Source of the DNA: Gigantopelta aegis
Taxonomy: Eukaryota > Mollusca > Gastropoda > Neomphalida > Peltospiridae
Direction: 5' to 3'
Assembly (NCBI RefSeq): GCF_016097555.1
Contig: NC_054702.1
Location: forward strand, 76,077,679 to 76,141,678
Length of the DNA stretch: 64,000 bases
The notes under the pieces were generated by a model that saw only the letters and a program-made list of their open reading frames with translations, did no database searches and was not told where the DNA came from. Below, one piece after another: positions 46,955-59,800 of this stretch. The stretch's first letter is position 1. Each line of letters opens with the position of its first letter. The translations under genes and the position numbers were made by a program.

Positions 46955-47200
46955 TAAGGTTCAAGCACGCTGTCCTGGACACACCTCAGCTATATGGGCT
47001 GTCTGTCCAGGACAGTGGGTTAGTTGTTAGTGAATGAGAAGAGAGTATAGTGGTCTTACACCTACCCATCGAGTCATTAAAACTCACTCTGGGTGGGAGC
47101 CGGTATCGGGTTGCGAAACACTGTACCTACTAGCCTTAGGCTATGTCCGGTGGCTTAACCACGACATCCACTTGAGGCCAGTGGATCGATCTCTAAAGGT
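46955..47200 (-). mobile_element. SINE, head type C
   Basis: The complement contains the same head as the 116-bp array at the left edge (CCTCAAGTGGATGTCGTGG, GTTAAGCCACCGG, then ACCCAGAGTGAG) and the body words of 600-760, so it is an independent, unamplified copy of that family. Confidence 0.75.
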
Positions 47201-47624
47201 TAAATACAGAGCTTGCTCTGGCACTCGCCAAATTCACCAATTGTGAATTTCAAAAACAATTGGCGAATTTTATTTTAATTTGGCAAAATAATTTAATGTA
47301 ATAATTGATATTTTATTACAAAATAACTGTGTTTCTGTTATTTTTAAAGTTTTAACAGATAATTTGGCGAACTTGTCTGCTAACCCTGAACTAGTTCATC
47401 AAGATTAACTTTGGCTACAAGTGCAAGCACTACCAATGTGCATTTACATTCGAGTTTATTTTTATGAACTAACCCTGAACTAGCCCTGAAATACATCATA
47501 AAAAGTGTACCATAGATGAAATGTAACATATGAAAGAATCACTGTTAGATAATACAATATTTATTGTGTACGATGCCAAACAATGGTGCCAGAATGTCCT
47601 GTCATGACTCGACCTTAAGTTACA

Positions 47625-47735
47625 GTATAGGAGAAGCCACGGTGACGTCACATGTTTTGATCACGTGGTACCGCGTGAGCGCTGGTAGGCAAGAAACCAG
47701 TTGACAATACTGGCATTAGTAGTAATGAACAATCG
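47625..47735 (+). repeat. inverted pair with 50606-50703, arm 1
   Basis: TATAGGAGAAGCCACGGTGA, then CGTCAC, CGCGTGAGCGC, TGGTAGGCAAGAA and GGCATTAGTAGTAA match the complement of 50606-50703. Both arms contain GTGACGTCAC. Confidence 0.6.
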
Positions 47736-48034
47736 AATGTTTTTCCGTCAATTAAATCAGTGTAGACTAGTTTTGATGAATGGTATTTTGTCATGGTAAT
47801 TTCATACGTTGTTGTTAGATGCACAAGTCACTGTAATAAGGATTATGAAATTAGTTTCATCAAATACAGTGGAAGCGAAACGTTGAACAGTTAAAGCTGA
47901 CAACAATCAACTTTGCCCATCCCACAACGGAGATCGTCATTTTATACAAGGTTTGTTGTATGTTATTCATTCGTAATACTAATACACGTCAGTATTTATT
48001 GAAATGAAAATTGAAAAGATAATAAAATAAAAAA

Positions 48035-49390
48035 TAATAATAATAAAAGCCCCCACCAAACTGACATGGAAACAAAGATATTCTGTGAACAGTAGGCCTA
48101 CCCAGTCAATCGACAAACGTTTTATGTAACTTTTTGTTTGTATTGACAGATCCATTATAGTGGGTAAAACAAAAATCTGAATATATTTTATATTGTATTA
48201 TGCCATAAAATATGTAGGTGGCTGGAGTATTTATATTTTTAATTAAATAACAGGGAGCTGTGTGTGTGTGCGTGCTGTGTGTGTGCAATCAAGCATATAT
48301 ATATTGTTTCATATGAAAATGGTTCTGAAATATTTCCATTTATTAATTATATTATATGTTAATTATAATGTTTTACTTTTTTTTTATTGAAGAAGTGATC
48401 CACAGGTGTATTTGTAATGTGTAAGTTGATTTTTTAATAATAAAATAAAAGGTATAAACATTTCAGGGTGGGATATCAGATGTATTAAATCATTTGTTTG
48501 GGATTAAAAATAAATAAATACTAATAATAAAACTGGATATTGATCCACAAGTTGGTGATAGCCACCATATTTTATTAAAAAAATAAATTATGTTACATGC
48601 ATTTATTATATAAGTTATCTGAATTTGTTTGCAGCAAATAAAGAAAGAAAAGGGGAGCTGATTGTATTTATAAGTATTATTGTCATCAGTGACAGATGTC
48701 AATATGTCTTCACAAATACATTTATGTGTATTCAAATATTTCAATAATATTCAATATACACAATATAAAACTTTCATACTTATATATCATAGAAATTTAC
48801 CAATTTTCTTATTTTTTTCTAGGTATCAGTGATCCCTGTTTGTGGACAAAAAGAGAACCGGCAACTCTAGGATGAAAAATGGGCCTTTCACGATGAATTA
48901 AGGGCGTTCAAGTTTTAGGGTGAATTAAGGGATGCTAAGGAGAACACTGGTATTAGATTCAGCGATTCTTTTCTACAGTATCTCATGTTTCTGTGCATAC
49001 GAAGGATACCAGAACCTTTTTCACTGACTTTCCAAACTACCATATGCAATATTATTGGGGCTATTCAGTATGTGATGATGACATTGATAACACTTGGATT
49101 TAATCTTTTTTTACCAGGATCTCTATTTTCTAATAAAAACAGACTTTACAAAATCAATAAAATTATATCGAGAAACAATAGACAACACATATTTATTATT
49201 TTCTTTTTCTATTATCATTATAAACCAATGATCAAATGATATTTGCATTGTGTTAATGTGTGTCTTACATTAAAACATTGTATTGTTACCATTTACAGTA
49301 ATTTGTTGTTTTAACTGGTTTATTAATCAGGTTGAAAGTGATAGCCTTTGAAACTGTGCCTCTTGTCAAAGGTAACTGACACTGTTTTAG
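48035..49390. other. intergenic, no gene seen
   Basis: AT-rich; an 84-codon frame at 48985-49239 has no recognisable domain or splice context and is not called. Confidence 0.35.
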
Positions 49391-49394
49391 ATTT

Positions 49395-49715
49395 GAAAGG
49401 AAGGAATCTTTTATTTAACAATGCACTCAAGTCATTTTAATTACGGATATATAGAGTCGGACATGTTTAGGGATCACACAGATAATATTAGGGAGGAAAC
49501 CTGCTGCTGTCACACAATGGATTACTCTTTCCGATTAACAATAAGGGACCTTTTATATGCATCAGCCCACAGACAGGATAATAAATAGTGTAGCCTTTGT
49601 TACACCAGTTGTAGAGCACTGGCTGGAATGAGAAACAGCCCTATAGGACCACCAACAGGAATCAATCCTAGATCGACTGCGTATTAAACTATGTCCTGGC
49701 CTGCATGGGATTAGG
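49395..49715 (-). mobile_element. SINE, head type B with GAAA-type tail
   Basis: The tail side TTTTATTTAACAATGCACTC is the same as in the type-A copies at 989 and 19852, while the head side (AGGAATCAATCCTAGATCGA) is type B. This shows head and tail modules recombine between SINEs. Confidence 0.8.
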
Positions 49716-49740
49716 CAATTAAAATATTAATGGCAATTTT

Positions 49741-49742
<2 letters not shown>

Positions 49743-49785
<43 letters not shown>
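49743..49785. repeat. (TA)n microsatellite
   Basis: About 42 bp of alternating TA directly downstream of a SINE. A (TA)n(GT)n tract of about 60 bp lies at 50201-50262. Confidence 0.95.
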
Positions 49786-49789
<4 letters not shown>

Positions 49790-50198
49790 ATGCTACAAAA
49801 TGTTCTGAAGATGGAACCACAAAGGTGAGGGACCAAGTAAATTTGAGATGTATCCGGTTTAAAAGGCTAAGTTCTGTACTAATATTTAAAAAGGGACGCT
49901 GTAGCTAGAGGGAGCAATGTATGTGTGGTCATGGAACATGTATGGAAACTAAATTTAGGTTCCTCCATTTTAATACAATGTGTTAATATGTATCCGATAT
50001 CAGCAAGTTTAAGGAATAAAAAAGGACTTGATAAAATTAATAGTTTTAAAGTTTTTGTAAAGTTTTCTAATAAGATACTTGCTTAAATTTATTGTTGATG
50101 AAAAGCCTTACAAATGAACCAGTAGACAAGTCTGATGTGTTATATATATATAACTACTGTCTATATATTGTCTACTGGTTGTTCATTTGTAACAAATG

Positions 50199-50200
<2 letters not shown>

Positions 50201-50262
<62 letters not shown>
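50201..50262. repeat. (TA)n(GT)n microsatellite
   Basis: Alternating TA followed by alternating GT; it explains the Tyr-Ile/Cys-Val frames nearby, which are not genes. Confidence 0.95.
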
Positions 50263-50268
<6 letters not shown>

Positions 50269-50605
50269 CGTGTATCTATATGTACATATATATGTATATA
50301 GGCCTACTCGTTTTATTTTATTATTTTTATTTGTGTGCGCGCGCTCGTTTGTAATGCTTTACTTGAAATATGGACCAGACGCTTTAAAAATACATGGACT
50401 AAAAATATTTATTCAGGTGAAAAGAAAAAGAAAAAAAAGGAAGTTTGCTATAGTTTTGAACTCGGTCAATCGTCAAATTTTATGGGTGGAAAGAGTACAT
50501 GTATCTCCTCCATACAGGAGCTATGTAGAATAGCGTTCCCGTGCTACAAGCGGTAATTTAAGCACGTGTTGGCCATTCTTTGCTATTCACGCTACGCTAG
50601 TTCGC

Positions 50606-50703
50606 TTTGTTACTAATGGCCATTATAATAGACTTCTGCCTACCAGATGCGCGCGCATGCTGATACGTGACGTCACTTCCCTAAACACATGGCTTCTCCT
50701 ATT
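50606..50703 (-). repeat. inverted pair with 47625-47735, arm 2
   Basis: The complement reads TAGGAGAAGCCATGTG, GTGACGTCAC, GCGCGCGCAT, TGGTAGGCAGAAG and GGCCATTAGTAACAA, matching the other arm about 3 kb away. Confidence 0.6.
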
Positions 50704-51278
50704 GGTCAACGGAGGCATTTGAGTGTAACGGAGACAGGTCACCCGACGGTTATATTTAGTTGGCATGGCTAACCTCTAGGCATACGATCAAACACAATGC
50801 ATCACATTACTGACATGAAAAACAATAATAATAACACATTTTTAAAACAATCACCGAGTATGCATACCCGTTTCTTCACGTAAGAAAACTTTATAAAAAC
50901 AACGTTTTTCATGGCAAATGTTGACAACTTTTTAACGCCCTCTTTTGGTAGAGTTACTTCCCCTCAACATGGAATGTTTCAGTTTAGCCAGCCTGTGGAA
51001 TAAAAAAACAAAAAAAAAAAACCCCACAAACGTATTCATAGGACCTAACCGCGACTAGTATATGAAATGTCGTAGAATGTGGTACTCTGTCCTTCGTAAA
51101 ATTAACATAAAAGACTCTTTGATGTTAGTGTCAATCTGTAATAACATAAGACCATTAGCAGGCTACTTAGCTGTATCGGGTTTCCTTTCTAATTAAATCT
51201 ATTATCTGTCTTGGGCTGCAAGCTATTAAAACATTTAGTGCATAAACCTTAGTTGGATATCAGTATAAAAATTAGTTG

Positions 51279-51316
<38 letters not shown>

Positions 51317-51468
51317 AATATACAAATATTTAGGTAAGCCTACGGCGTTCTTAATTAGCATTAACGTGAGTAGTACTACTTATATTCAAGGTTCAAGGTT
51401 CTTTGTAGGTTCCCATAATCAACAAGTTTAAATCATAGGCTTACGTTAATTTTTTTTACATATTATAT

Positions 51469-52700
51469 ATGGACAAGTTTAGAATTCTGGTTATCCAAAC
51501 AGGAGGTATTATATAGGCCTAACGTATTTAATCATGAATGTACAACTTTAGTAAAGACTCCTGAGCCTAAATTTGTTTTGTTTAACAACACCACTATAGC
51601 ACATTTATTTATTAATCATCAGTTATTGGACATCAAACATTTGTTAATGTTGGTATATACAGTATTAGAGAGGAAACCCACTCTATTTTTTCATTAATAT
51701 CAAGGGATCTTTTATATGCACCATCATTTCACAGACAGGATAGCACATACCACAGTCGTAGTGCACTGGCTGGAACGAGAAATAACCCAGTGTGCTCACC
51801 GACAGGAATCGGTTTCAACTGACCTCATATGAAGCAAGCGCATTACCACTGGGCTATGTAAGTAATTGGCCAATTCAAGAAACATGAAATGTGATAGCTG
51901 TATAGTTCTCTATGAAACGTACATGTACTTCATGTGTTGAAGTACAATCACAATCAAAACAGAGAAATTAAATTATTTTAATTTGTATTGTTTTGCATTT
52001 AATCCATTCTGTAATTAATGATTATAGTTATCCCATAATCATAAGGGTTGGTTAAACTTATTCAAAGTGGTTATTGTTACTCATGGTTTGCATAAAATGT
52101 TGATTTGTTTTAATATTGTTATATGTACATGTTTATGAAAATTAGGGATCATGGCTTTTTTTTACCCTGGTCTCATTTTATGAATAATTTCTGCTGTAGG
52201 GTAACTACAGTAAGTGTTTTAAGCGGCGTGATGTAGCCATCGCTATTTCTCATTCCAACCAGTGCACCACGACTGGTATATCAAAATAACCATATGTTCG
52301 ACATCCAATAGCCAGATTAATATATCAGTGTGCTCTAGTGGTGTTGTTAAACAAAACAAACTTTAACAATAAGTGTTCTTGTTTCAGATCAACCATTTCC
52401 AAGACATGCAATGATAGTACCCATCATCACATTTTTATAACACATGGCACCGATACAATGATTGAGACGGCCAAGTATATTGCTCAGCGCAATACAGACA
52501 AGATAATCATTTTAACTGGCTCATTCCTCCCAGAAACTTTCAAAAACTCTGATGCAGAATTTAACCTGGGATTTGCACTTGGAGCTCTACAAATGATGAG
52601 TTCTCCAGGTGTTTATATAGCTATGAATGCAACAGTGATACCAGTTGAAGAAGCATGTAGAGACGAGCAGAGTGGAAATTTTATTAAAAAGTCAATGTGA
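51469..52700 (+). CDS. small asparaginase-family protein, partial
   Basis: Two pieces. 51469-51505 encodes MDKFRILVIQTGG, the first beta strand of asparaginase-type enzymes, ending at a possible donor GGAG|GTATTA. 52388-52700 (acceptor TTGTTTCAG) encodes 104 residues with FITHGTDTMIETAKYI, IIILTGSFLPETF, NSDAEFNLGFALGAL and GVYIAMNATVIPVEEA, ending NFIKKSM. This fits the small single-domain asparaginase-like proteins of about 160 residues known from bacteria and some invertebrates. Asparaginases hydrolyse asparagine to aspartate and ammonia; the THGTD motif holds the second catalytic Thr. The middle 45 or so residues (normally TIDKDY onward) have no visible exon, and the phases (out 1, in 2) demand one. 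Genomic reading past GG gives II where the family has TI. SINEs fill the gap. Either an exon was missed or the gene is decayed. Confidence 0.65.
51571..51868 (-). mobile_element. SINE, type B, inside the asparaginase gene
   Basis: AAATTTGTTTTGTTTAACAA tail complement, the core with GGGATCTTTTATATGCACCA, and head complement CGCATTACCACTGGGCTATG. Nearly full length. Confidence 0.85.
52255..52374 (+). mobile_element. SINE fragment next to the asparaginase exon
   Basis: CCAGTGCACCACGACTGGTA, ACCATATGTTCGACATCCAA and GTGCTCTAGTGGTGTTGTTA with ACAAAACAAACTTTAA. Core partly deleted. It ends 14 bp before the exon at 52388 and supplies the in-frame ATG that makes that exon look like a longer frame. 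Confidence 0.8.
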
Positions 52701-53717
52701 TAATTTACAAAGCAGTTCATCAAATGTTTACTACAGAACAATTGCTATTTATATTTCAGATCCCAGCGAGGCATGGGATTTTAATCCAGATACGACTCCC
52801 TCCCAAACAATTGCTTTTTAAAGAATTTTTACTTAATATACCACACCACCATTTGTCGTGTTGTTACTTGTTGTAGTAGCTAAATAGTCGGGATTAGGAA
52901 ATAGTTCCTCATAAAAAAAATACTTCACAATTCTAATATGCTTTTTACAATGATTACATGTAGACTGACCTGTTGTATTTAAATAAACCATTGGTTTGAA
53001 GTTACTTGTTATATATAGTACTAACTGATAACAACTCTGCAGGTGATATAGTGCGACTTGCATAACAGCAACAGGTGGTGGTGCTCCGGCATGAGGGCTG
53101 AAACATTTTGTGGTCGACCTGTTGATTTTTTTTACATGGTACTAGTCAGTTGAGAACACTCCCTAAAATTAGTAGTCACATTACTGTCTCATTAGTGTGG
53201 TATTTTTCACAGAATATATTCCGACAGAAATTGTATTGAACTGCATGAAGTAATTAATGGTGGTGTGTAACCCTAAAATTTAAAACCCTGGCATTACCAT
53301 ATTTTTCCATTGAAAATAAACGTTCTAAAAAAAATCCCCCAAAACCCTCAAGTGCTTTGGTTTTATCTCTCCCTTTCGCTCTATATATATGGAGGACTTC
53401 TGAACTGTGTGTACATGTATATGTGTATATACATGTATATATTTATCCTACAACTTACCCATGATATCCATGTCATAAACCCATATGATAATTTACTTTA
53501 TTAAGCCGGTTAATAATGGTATGCAAATTTACAAGGTCTCTAGGTTGTGTGTTGCTGTGGATTCGCTTACAAGCCAACAAGACCCATGTACCCGAGCGTA
53601 ACATTTTCAAAGATTGGTTTAAAATGTGTGACGTCAAACTAATCTGTGCTAATCGTGACGACGTCATATTATCGATGGCGGCAACTTTAGTACTGTGATT
53701 TACTGTGTTATAGGATA
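52701..53717. other. intergenic, no gene seen
   Basis: Contains a short type-A SINE scrap near 52762-52800 (GGCATGGGATTTTAATCC). Frames of 60-95 codons here lack domains. Confidence 0.35.
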
Positions 53718-53870
53718 AATAGAATTCGCTACTCGTGTTTTTTAACATGTAAAATATCAACCTCGTCTAGTTAATCGGAATTTGTCTCGGCAGAGCCTCG
53801 ACAAATACCAATTAACATAAACGTGGTTGATATTTTCCATATTAAAAAATACTCGTGACGAATCCTCTAT
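53718..53870. repeat. 150-bp foldback element
   Basis: AATATCAACC pairs with GGTTGATATT, GTTAATCGGAATTTGTC with GACAAATACCAATTAA, and outer CGCTACTCGTG with TACTCGTGACG. The centre is GGCAGAGCC. Likely a foldback MITE. Confidence 0.7.
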
Positions 53871-56800
53871 ATATATATATACTCAACAAAATTAATTACG
53901 GGCCAGTAGTCTTTTGGGTAAATCTTTGCTAGTGTCAAATTATTTTAACAAGTTTTGATCACAGGCGACTTCTAAGCTAAGCATCGTTTAAATAAAATCT
54001 TGACCACAGATTTTTAAAACATTTATAAGAAACTACCGAAATTCACATTCAGCCATTTCATTACATGTTGGTTCACAACAATTCTTGTCATTTTGTCTGC
54101 TTTAAATTGTTATTTTAATCAATAAGATTAATAGCATGCCTAAACATATTTATTTTTTTACCATATTTAGAGAAAAATGCTTAAAATATCTACTGACCCC
54201 TTATTAACTTTATTGAGTATATAAAACAAACAAGAACACATGTATATGTATTATATACTTAAATATTGTTTTATTTATAATATTTCCATTAACAAGTCAG
54301 TCAGTGTGCTATTAGAGACAAACATGTCATGATCCGTATAAAAACATTTTGATGACAAGCCATCAGCATAATTATTATGTATACAATTCAAAATTTGGTC
54401 CCTTAGTTTACCAGCTGTTCTCAAATAGAAATGAATATGTAGCCAGGTCTGCAAACAATGCTATCAGATTTCAAGCTTATGTTATAAGTAATTCAAATCA
54501 TTTATTCTTTAATGTATATACATTCAGTTTCGAAACATCTGACAGTCATACAATGTATGTTAAAATAAACATACATACACCCCAAGAACTTACTTGGTTA
54601 TATTTAGTTAAATTATACAACATATGAAATGTGTCTGGGTTTTTTTTTCTTTTAAATATATTCTTTAGTAATACAAATAGACAGTTTGCATCCTTTAATA
54701 CTGCGATCATAAAATTCTAAAATGTAAACATTATTTAATTCATGAAATTGTAAGAATTGTATTGCAGATGTGGCATCAATGAAAGAAGCTGTGGCATTAA
54801 ACAACATTATAGCAATGAGGTATACACAAAATGTAAATTCTTCAATATGCAAAATTTTTTAATTCAAAAGCAGTGTGTACATTTTGTTCAAAATGTCTTG
54901 AATAATTCTTCTGGAATGGACTTTTACATACAATGAGAGCAGTCAACTGAAAATTACATGGTAAACTAAAACAGAAAACAATACTATTGACATCAGTAAT
55001 AATGACAAAAGCTAGCACCATTGTTTGCCCAATTTAACACTAGTACATGTAGCAAGATCAAAGAATTTTATCATATCTATATTATTAAAACAACTAAGTT
55101 TACAGTTTGTTAAGTACATTAAGCAAACAAGCTTAGGCTAAACATTTTAGTTGGATCACAAATTACAGTTTGCAGGGTGTTCGTGAAATCAAATATTTAA
55201 GGTCCGTATAGGTGAGAGTGGTGGTCTGACATTCACTGTTTTGAACACATTTTCAATAAATATTCTATTCACTTCAACAAATTTGTTCAAGGTATAAAAG
55301 TAGGCGACCCTTACCCGAATATAGTACAATATATTCTATTTAATATAATATACTACATGTACCATGGCATCATGTTTGGTATTAATGCACAAAACTTTAA
55401 ATTACTTAAATTTACTTATTTACTTACTTGTACTTTTATATATAACAAATAAGTCACAATGACCTGTTTTACACATAAAGCCCTAATATTTATTATGTTA
55501 AAAAAGCTAAGAATACTTTCTATCAATATACAGCTAGCTGTAAACAAAACAGATTTTGTATCTGGTACATATCTCATTTTCATTATCAATCTAATGTTAT
55601 GTAATGTCACGTGACCTTTTCTTGTAAGAATTATGTCATTCCTCAAAGTACCTCCAATAGTGTACAAACAATCACAAAACAGCCAAATTTATTCTAGCAT
55701 ACACACAGTTCTAGCCAAAGAACCTAACACTCCTATGTTTTATGTAAGTTATCTTAAAATATTAAGTATAAAATGAGGTATTTTAACAAATATGGTAAAG
55801 ATGTTATATGTTTTCATACTATTTAACATCCTCTAAAGAGATGTGGCCATGACATATAGATGGATCTCTCCAACATATAGACCTATAGATCTATTGAATA
55901 TTGGAGCAGCATAATATGAACTCACAAAACCTTCTGTTCTAGAGCACTGCTTTGCATCAATATTCCAATTTATTGATTTTGTACACACCCACCCACCCAC
56001 CAAATTTACTTATAAATACAGATTAAGTTAGGAAGATATTTAAAACAACAAATGGAAGACTACTACTGCATCTTTTATCTTTGAATTCTGTGAGAATGTA
56101 CTTAATATTTTTTCTTCTTTAAATTAATATCACTTCATTTATTTTTTAAATGTCTGATATAATGCCAAACCGTCTCAATTTTTCATTCCAGTAATAATAC
56201 AACAGCAATATATAGCATTTAAATACAAAACGATACTGCATGCTTTGTGTGGAAGAACACTGGTCTATCATGGAAGGAAGTCTGGAATGGTTCTTACTGA
56301 CGGTTGTCACAAATGATGAGGCAATCGGGTATAAATTCTGCGGAACACACCAACCAATTAAGCATATGATAACACAAACAAATTAACCAATAAACAAGGT
56401 AATTGCCAATTGATACAGTGTCATGTACTCTTTCTTAACATCTCTACAAAATATATGAAAATTAATGAAACCGAATTACTGGTGATTTAACCACTACTAT
56501 GATCACTAACAGGTATTGTAATGACATCTTAGTATTAATCTTGATTTTTGGGTGTCTCAAGGTGCCCTTTTGGAAGGTTTGAGAGAAATCTAAATACTGG
56601 TGTTATTATTTTATTAGTGAGTATAACATTACTCAATAAGGCAAAAATATATAGTTATAAATTATGAGCTCAAAATTTGTTCAAGATAACAAAACTCAAT
56701 ACATGTATTAGCAAAACTCTCTCACATACAGTAAAAAACAATCATGGATAGAGTCCCAGTTAAGATGTAACCACATCACAAAATCCCAACAGAAGTAGAC

Positions 56801-59800
56801 CATACCACAGTAACTGGCTAACAAAATTGTGATGATTATATCAGATTATGCAGAAGTATAAATTTAACACGTATATGAATATATTAACAAATGACATGTG
56901 GTGTCAAACAAGCTATGCAGTCACAGACAATACAATTATATTCAAACTGGAGTGTGTCCCAACAAAATAAAAGAGAGGATCAGTGAATTCTAATCCTTAC
57001 GTTGAGCCATAAATATAATGTAACGTATTGTGCAACCATTTCACATTACTTTAGGAAATTAAAAGTGAAAAAAATTAACAACATCTTTCATAAGACTGAA
57101 GACAACATAACAAATAAAAGTTTGAAAATATTAGAACACTGAAAAAATGCTCAGACAAATATCCTTTGATCATTCATATTGTGCTTTGATCGTGATATAA
57201 ACTGATTTAATCGGCCTTTTGCAAGGATATACCTCAGTTTTTGCTCTAAATTGCTAGTAAAAGTGAGTTGATGGGATATACCAACCTTATTATTTTTTAT
57301 AAACAAATACCTAAGTTATTTTCAGTATGAAAAAAACTTCAAAGATTCAATACTCAGACTGTAAACTTTCTGTAACAAAATCATATTCCATATCAATTAT
57401 CCAAAATAAAATTATCAGTCCATTAGACAATTGCATAATTTTAAAGTTAGTGTAAAAGAAGTTCTAAATTTATAAATGTTTTTGATGTTATGTGCTGCTG
57501 ACAAATGTTTGGACGGACAAAATGGTAACAAATCGGTATGTCTCCAGTCTCGGAGAAAGCACACAACCGTATTTCATAAACACACCACATGGAAGAAAAA
57601 GATACCATTGGTCCTTGGTGAAAGAAAATGACACCACTGGTTTTCAGTAAATGGTCATGGTTTGGTAACAGCTCATTAGAATTTAGAATACATTAACATA
57701 TATATCTATATATCTGTGATAATATATTTACAGACCTACAACAAATATATTTATAGAACTATAACAAATTTCAACAACCATCTGGAGACAACTTTACAAT
57801 GCCCATTAAATTTAGAAATTCTATAGAAGTCTGGTACACTAAATTATTGCTTCTAAGTTCATATATTACTGGTTCCATTGTTTACAGTTAGAGACATTTT
57901 ACAGCAGCAATATATTTGTTTTGCATTTTTAACGGACATTTGCTTCGAGGCTTTCAACCTATGGTCATCACTTGAGAAGACTATAATTAAGAGCCTGAAA
58001 TTGAGGGTTTTTTAGGAATACAGATATGTATGCCAATTTTGTCCTGGGTATGGAACACATATCACTCAATATTGATGTGTGTGTGTGTGCGCGTGTGCGT
58101 GTGTCTGCAGAATGATGACAAACAAATGGAACAAAAGTCTATTGAAATGTTGCTAATCCTAGACATAATTTGTCCCTGAATCTTATCACTCACTCACTCA
58201 CTCACTATTTATCTGTTTAATCATTTAAAATTCGTTTTTCATCGGTTATGAATCACAAACATTTATTGCTTTTAGATGTACATTAACCAATAGAAAACAA
58301 ACTAAGTTGACATGTTAACACTTTACACATGAAGTTGGAAAACATACTCAATCCTTTGTTGTTTATAACCAATAAATTATTGTTTTACCTCAGAATCAAA
58401 AGAAGACTTTAATTTTAATATTTGGCCTAAACTATCATGAAGTTTTACAAAACACACAAATGGATTAAGGCTATATATCATACACAAGTAAAGATGATTT
58501 AGATGTGTTCTTTAAGGCATATTATCATAACAGCAAGATAAAACATTTGTTCATGAACCGCACAACCATTTTTTTCAGATCTTTGTACAAAATATCATAA
58601 CAAACGTTTACTCAAAATGAGTGTACAATACAATAAACAAGTGTCAATTTTAAGCTTTAAATTAATGATCAGGCAACATAATTAATTGTGCACACCAAAT
58701 GCACAGCTTAATTCATCCTCAAGTTCCATAATTTCTCTGTGACTGAATAACTTAAGCTAAAGCAGCTAATGCTAATGAATCTACACCACTACATCTATGA
58801 TCCTACATTACATGTAACTTATCAGATATGTGACCCACACAATGTCAGTAATAATAACCGCCATTATTATAATACTGGCTCTAGTCCTCTATATGAATTC
58901 AGTGGGTGACAACATGAAATGAGAGAAAAATTATGATCAGCATCAGTGACTTGTTACTGTTAATTCTGTTATACAATGTTGTTAGCATGTAGCACTGTGT
59001 AATTAGCTAGATACATAGTATTATGTAGAACAGTTAAATTGATGCACTCTTTATGATCCTGAGTATACACCATACCATGTCCTTAACACACAGACTTAAA
59101 TCTGAAGTTTATGTACAAGTTGAAAAAACATTAAATACATCTGTATAAGTTGTTGCAGGAAGAAGTAAGTTTGCAAATGAACACCGAAGGCACAAAATGT
59201 GGGATATATGCAGCTAGAGGTGTTACTTTTATGTTCAGTTTTGGGCATTCTTCTACATTGCAATAAGTAATTATCGAGTTGCTCTTACTCTAACCACACT
59301 TCAGTTGTTTTCCCACTGACAAAAGTATGCAGTAAATCTGTATAACTGCACTTTTTAAACCCCACTGAGCTAAACTTCCTTATTGCATCATGCAAAGTCA
59401 CTTACAGGTCAGTTACTGCTTACAATTACTCATGGTATGCATGGTTATTGCCCACTTTCAATGTTTTGATTGACAGCAGACAGCACCTCTTGCTGTCAAA
59501 TGTGGGACTAGCACCTCTTGCTGTCAAATGTGGGACTATCGGCCATCAATCAAAACAACAAAAATGAGCTATAACCATGCATACCACTCGTACGTTTATG
59601 TGGTAACTTAAACATAGTTCATGTTATTGCTTCTGACATGTAAAGGGTGGAACATGTGTTTAACTTTGTGAGTTATGCAAGTACCCATGCCAATACACAT
59701 GAGACATGTTCAGGAGGCTGATTGGTCACCAGAATGGCTTTTGTGTCTAAGTGAAATGATGAAAACCAGTCCAAACTGATTTGTGAGTTCCCACCCACCT

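Noticed and set aside
50092-50533. Frames rich in Tyr-Ile and Cys-Val
   Set aside because: Produced by the (TA)n(GT)n microsatellite at 50201-50262.
52338-52387. Start codon at 52338 for the asparaginase-like frame
   Set aside because: The ATG and the next residues (MVLLNKTNF) come from the SINE 3' end; an AG acceptor at 52387 fits the family better.
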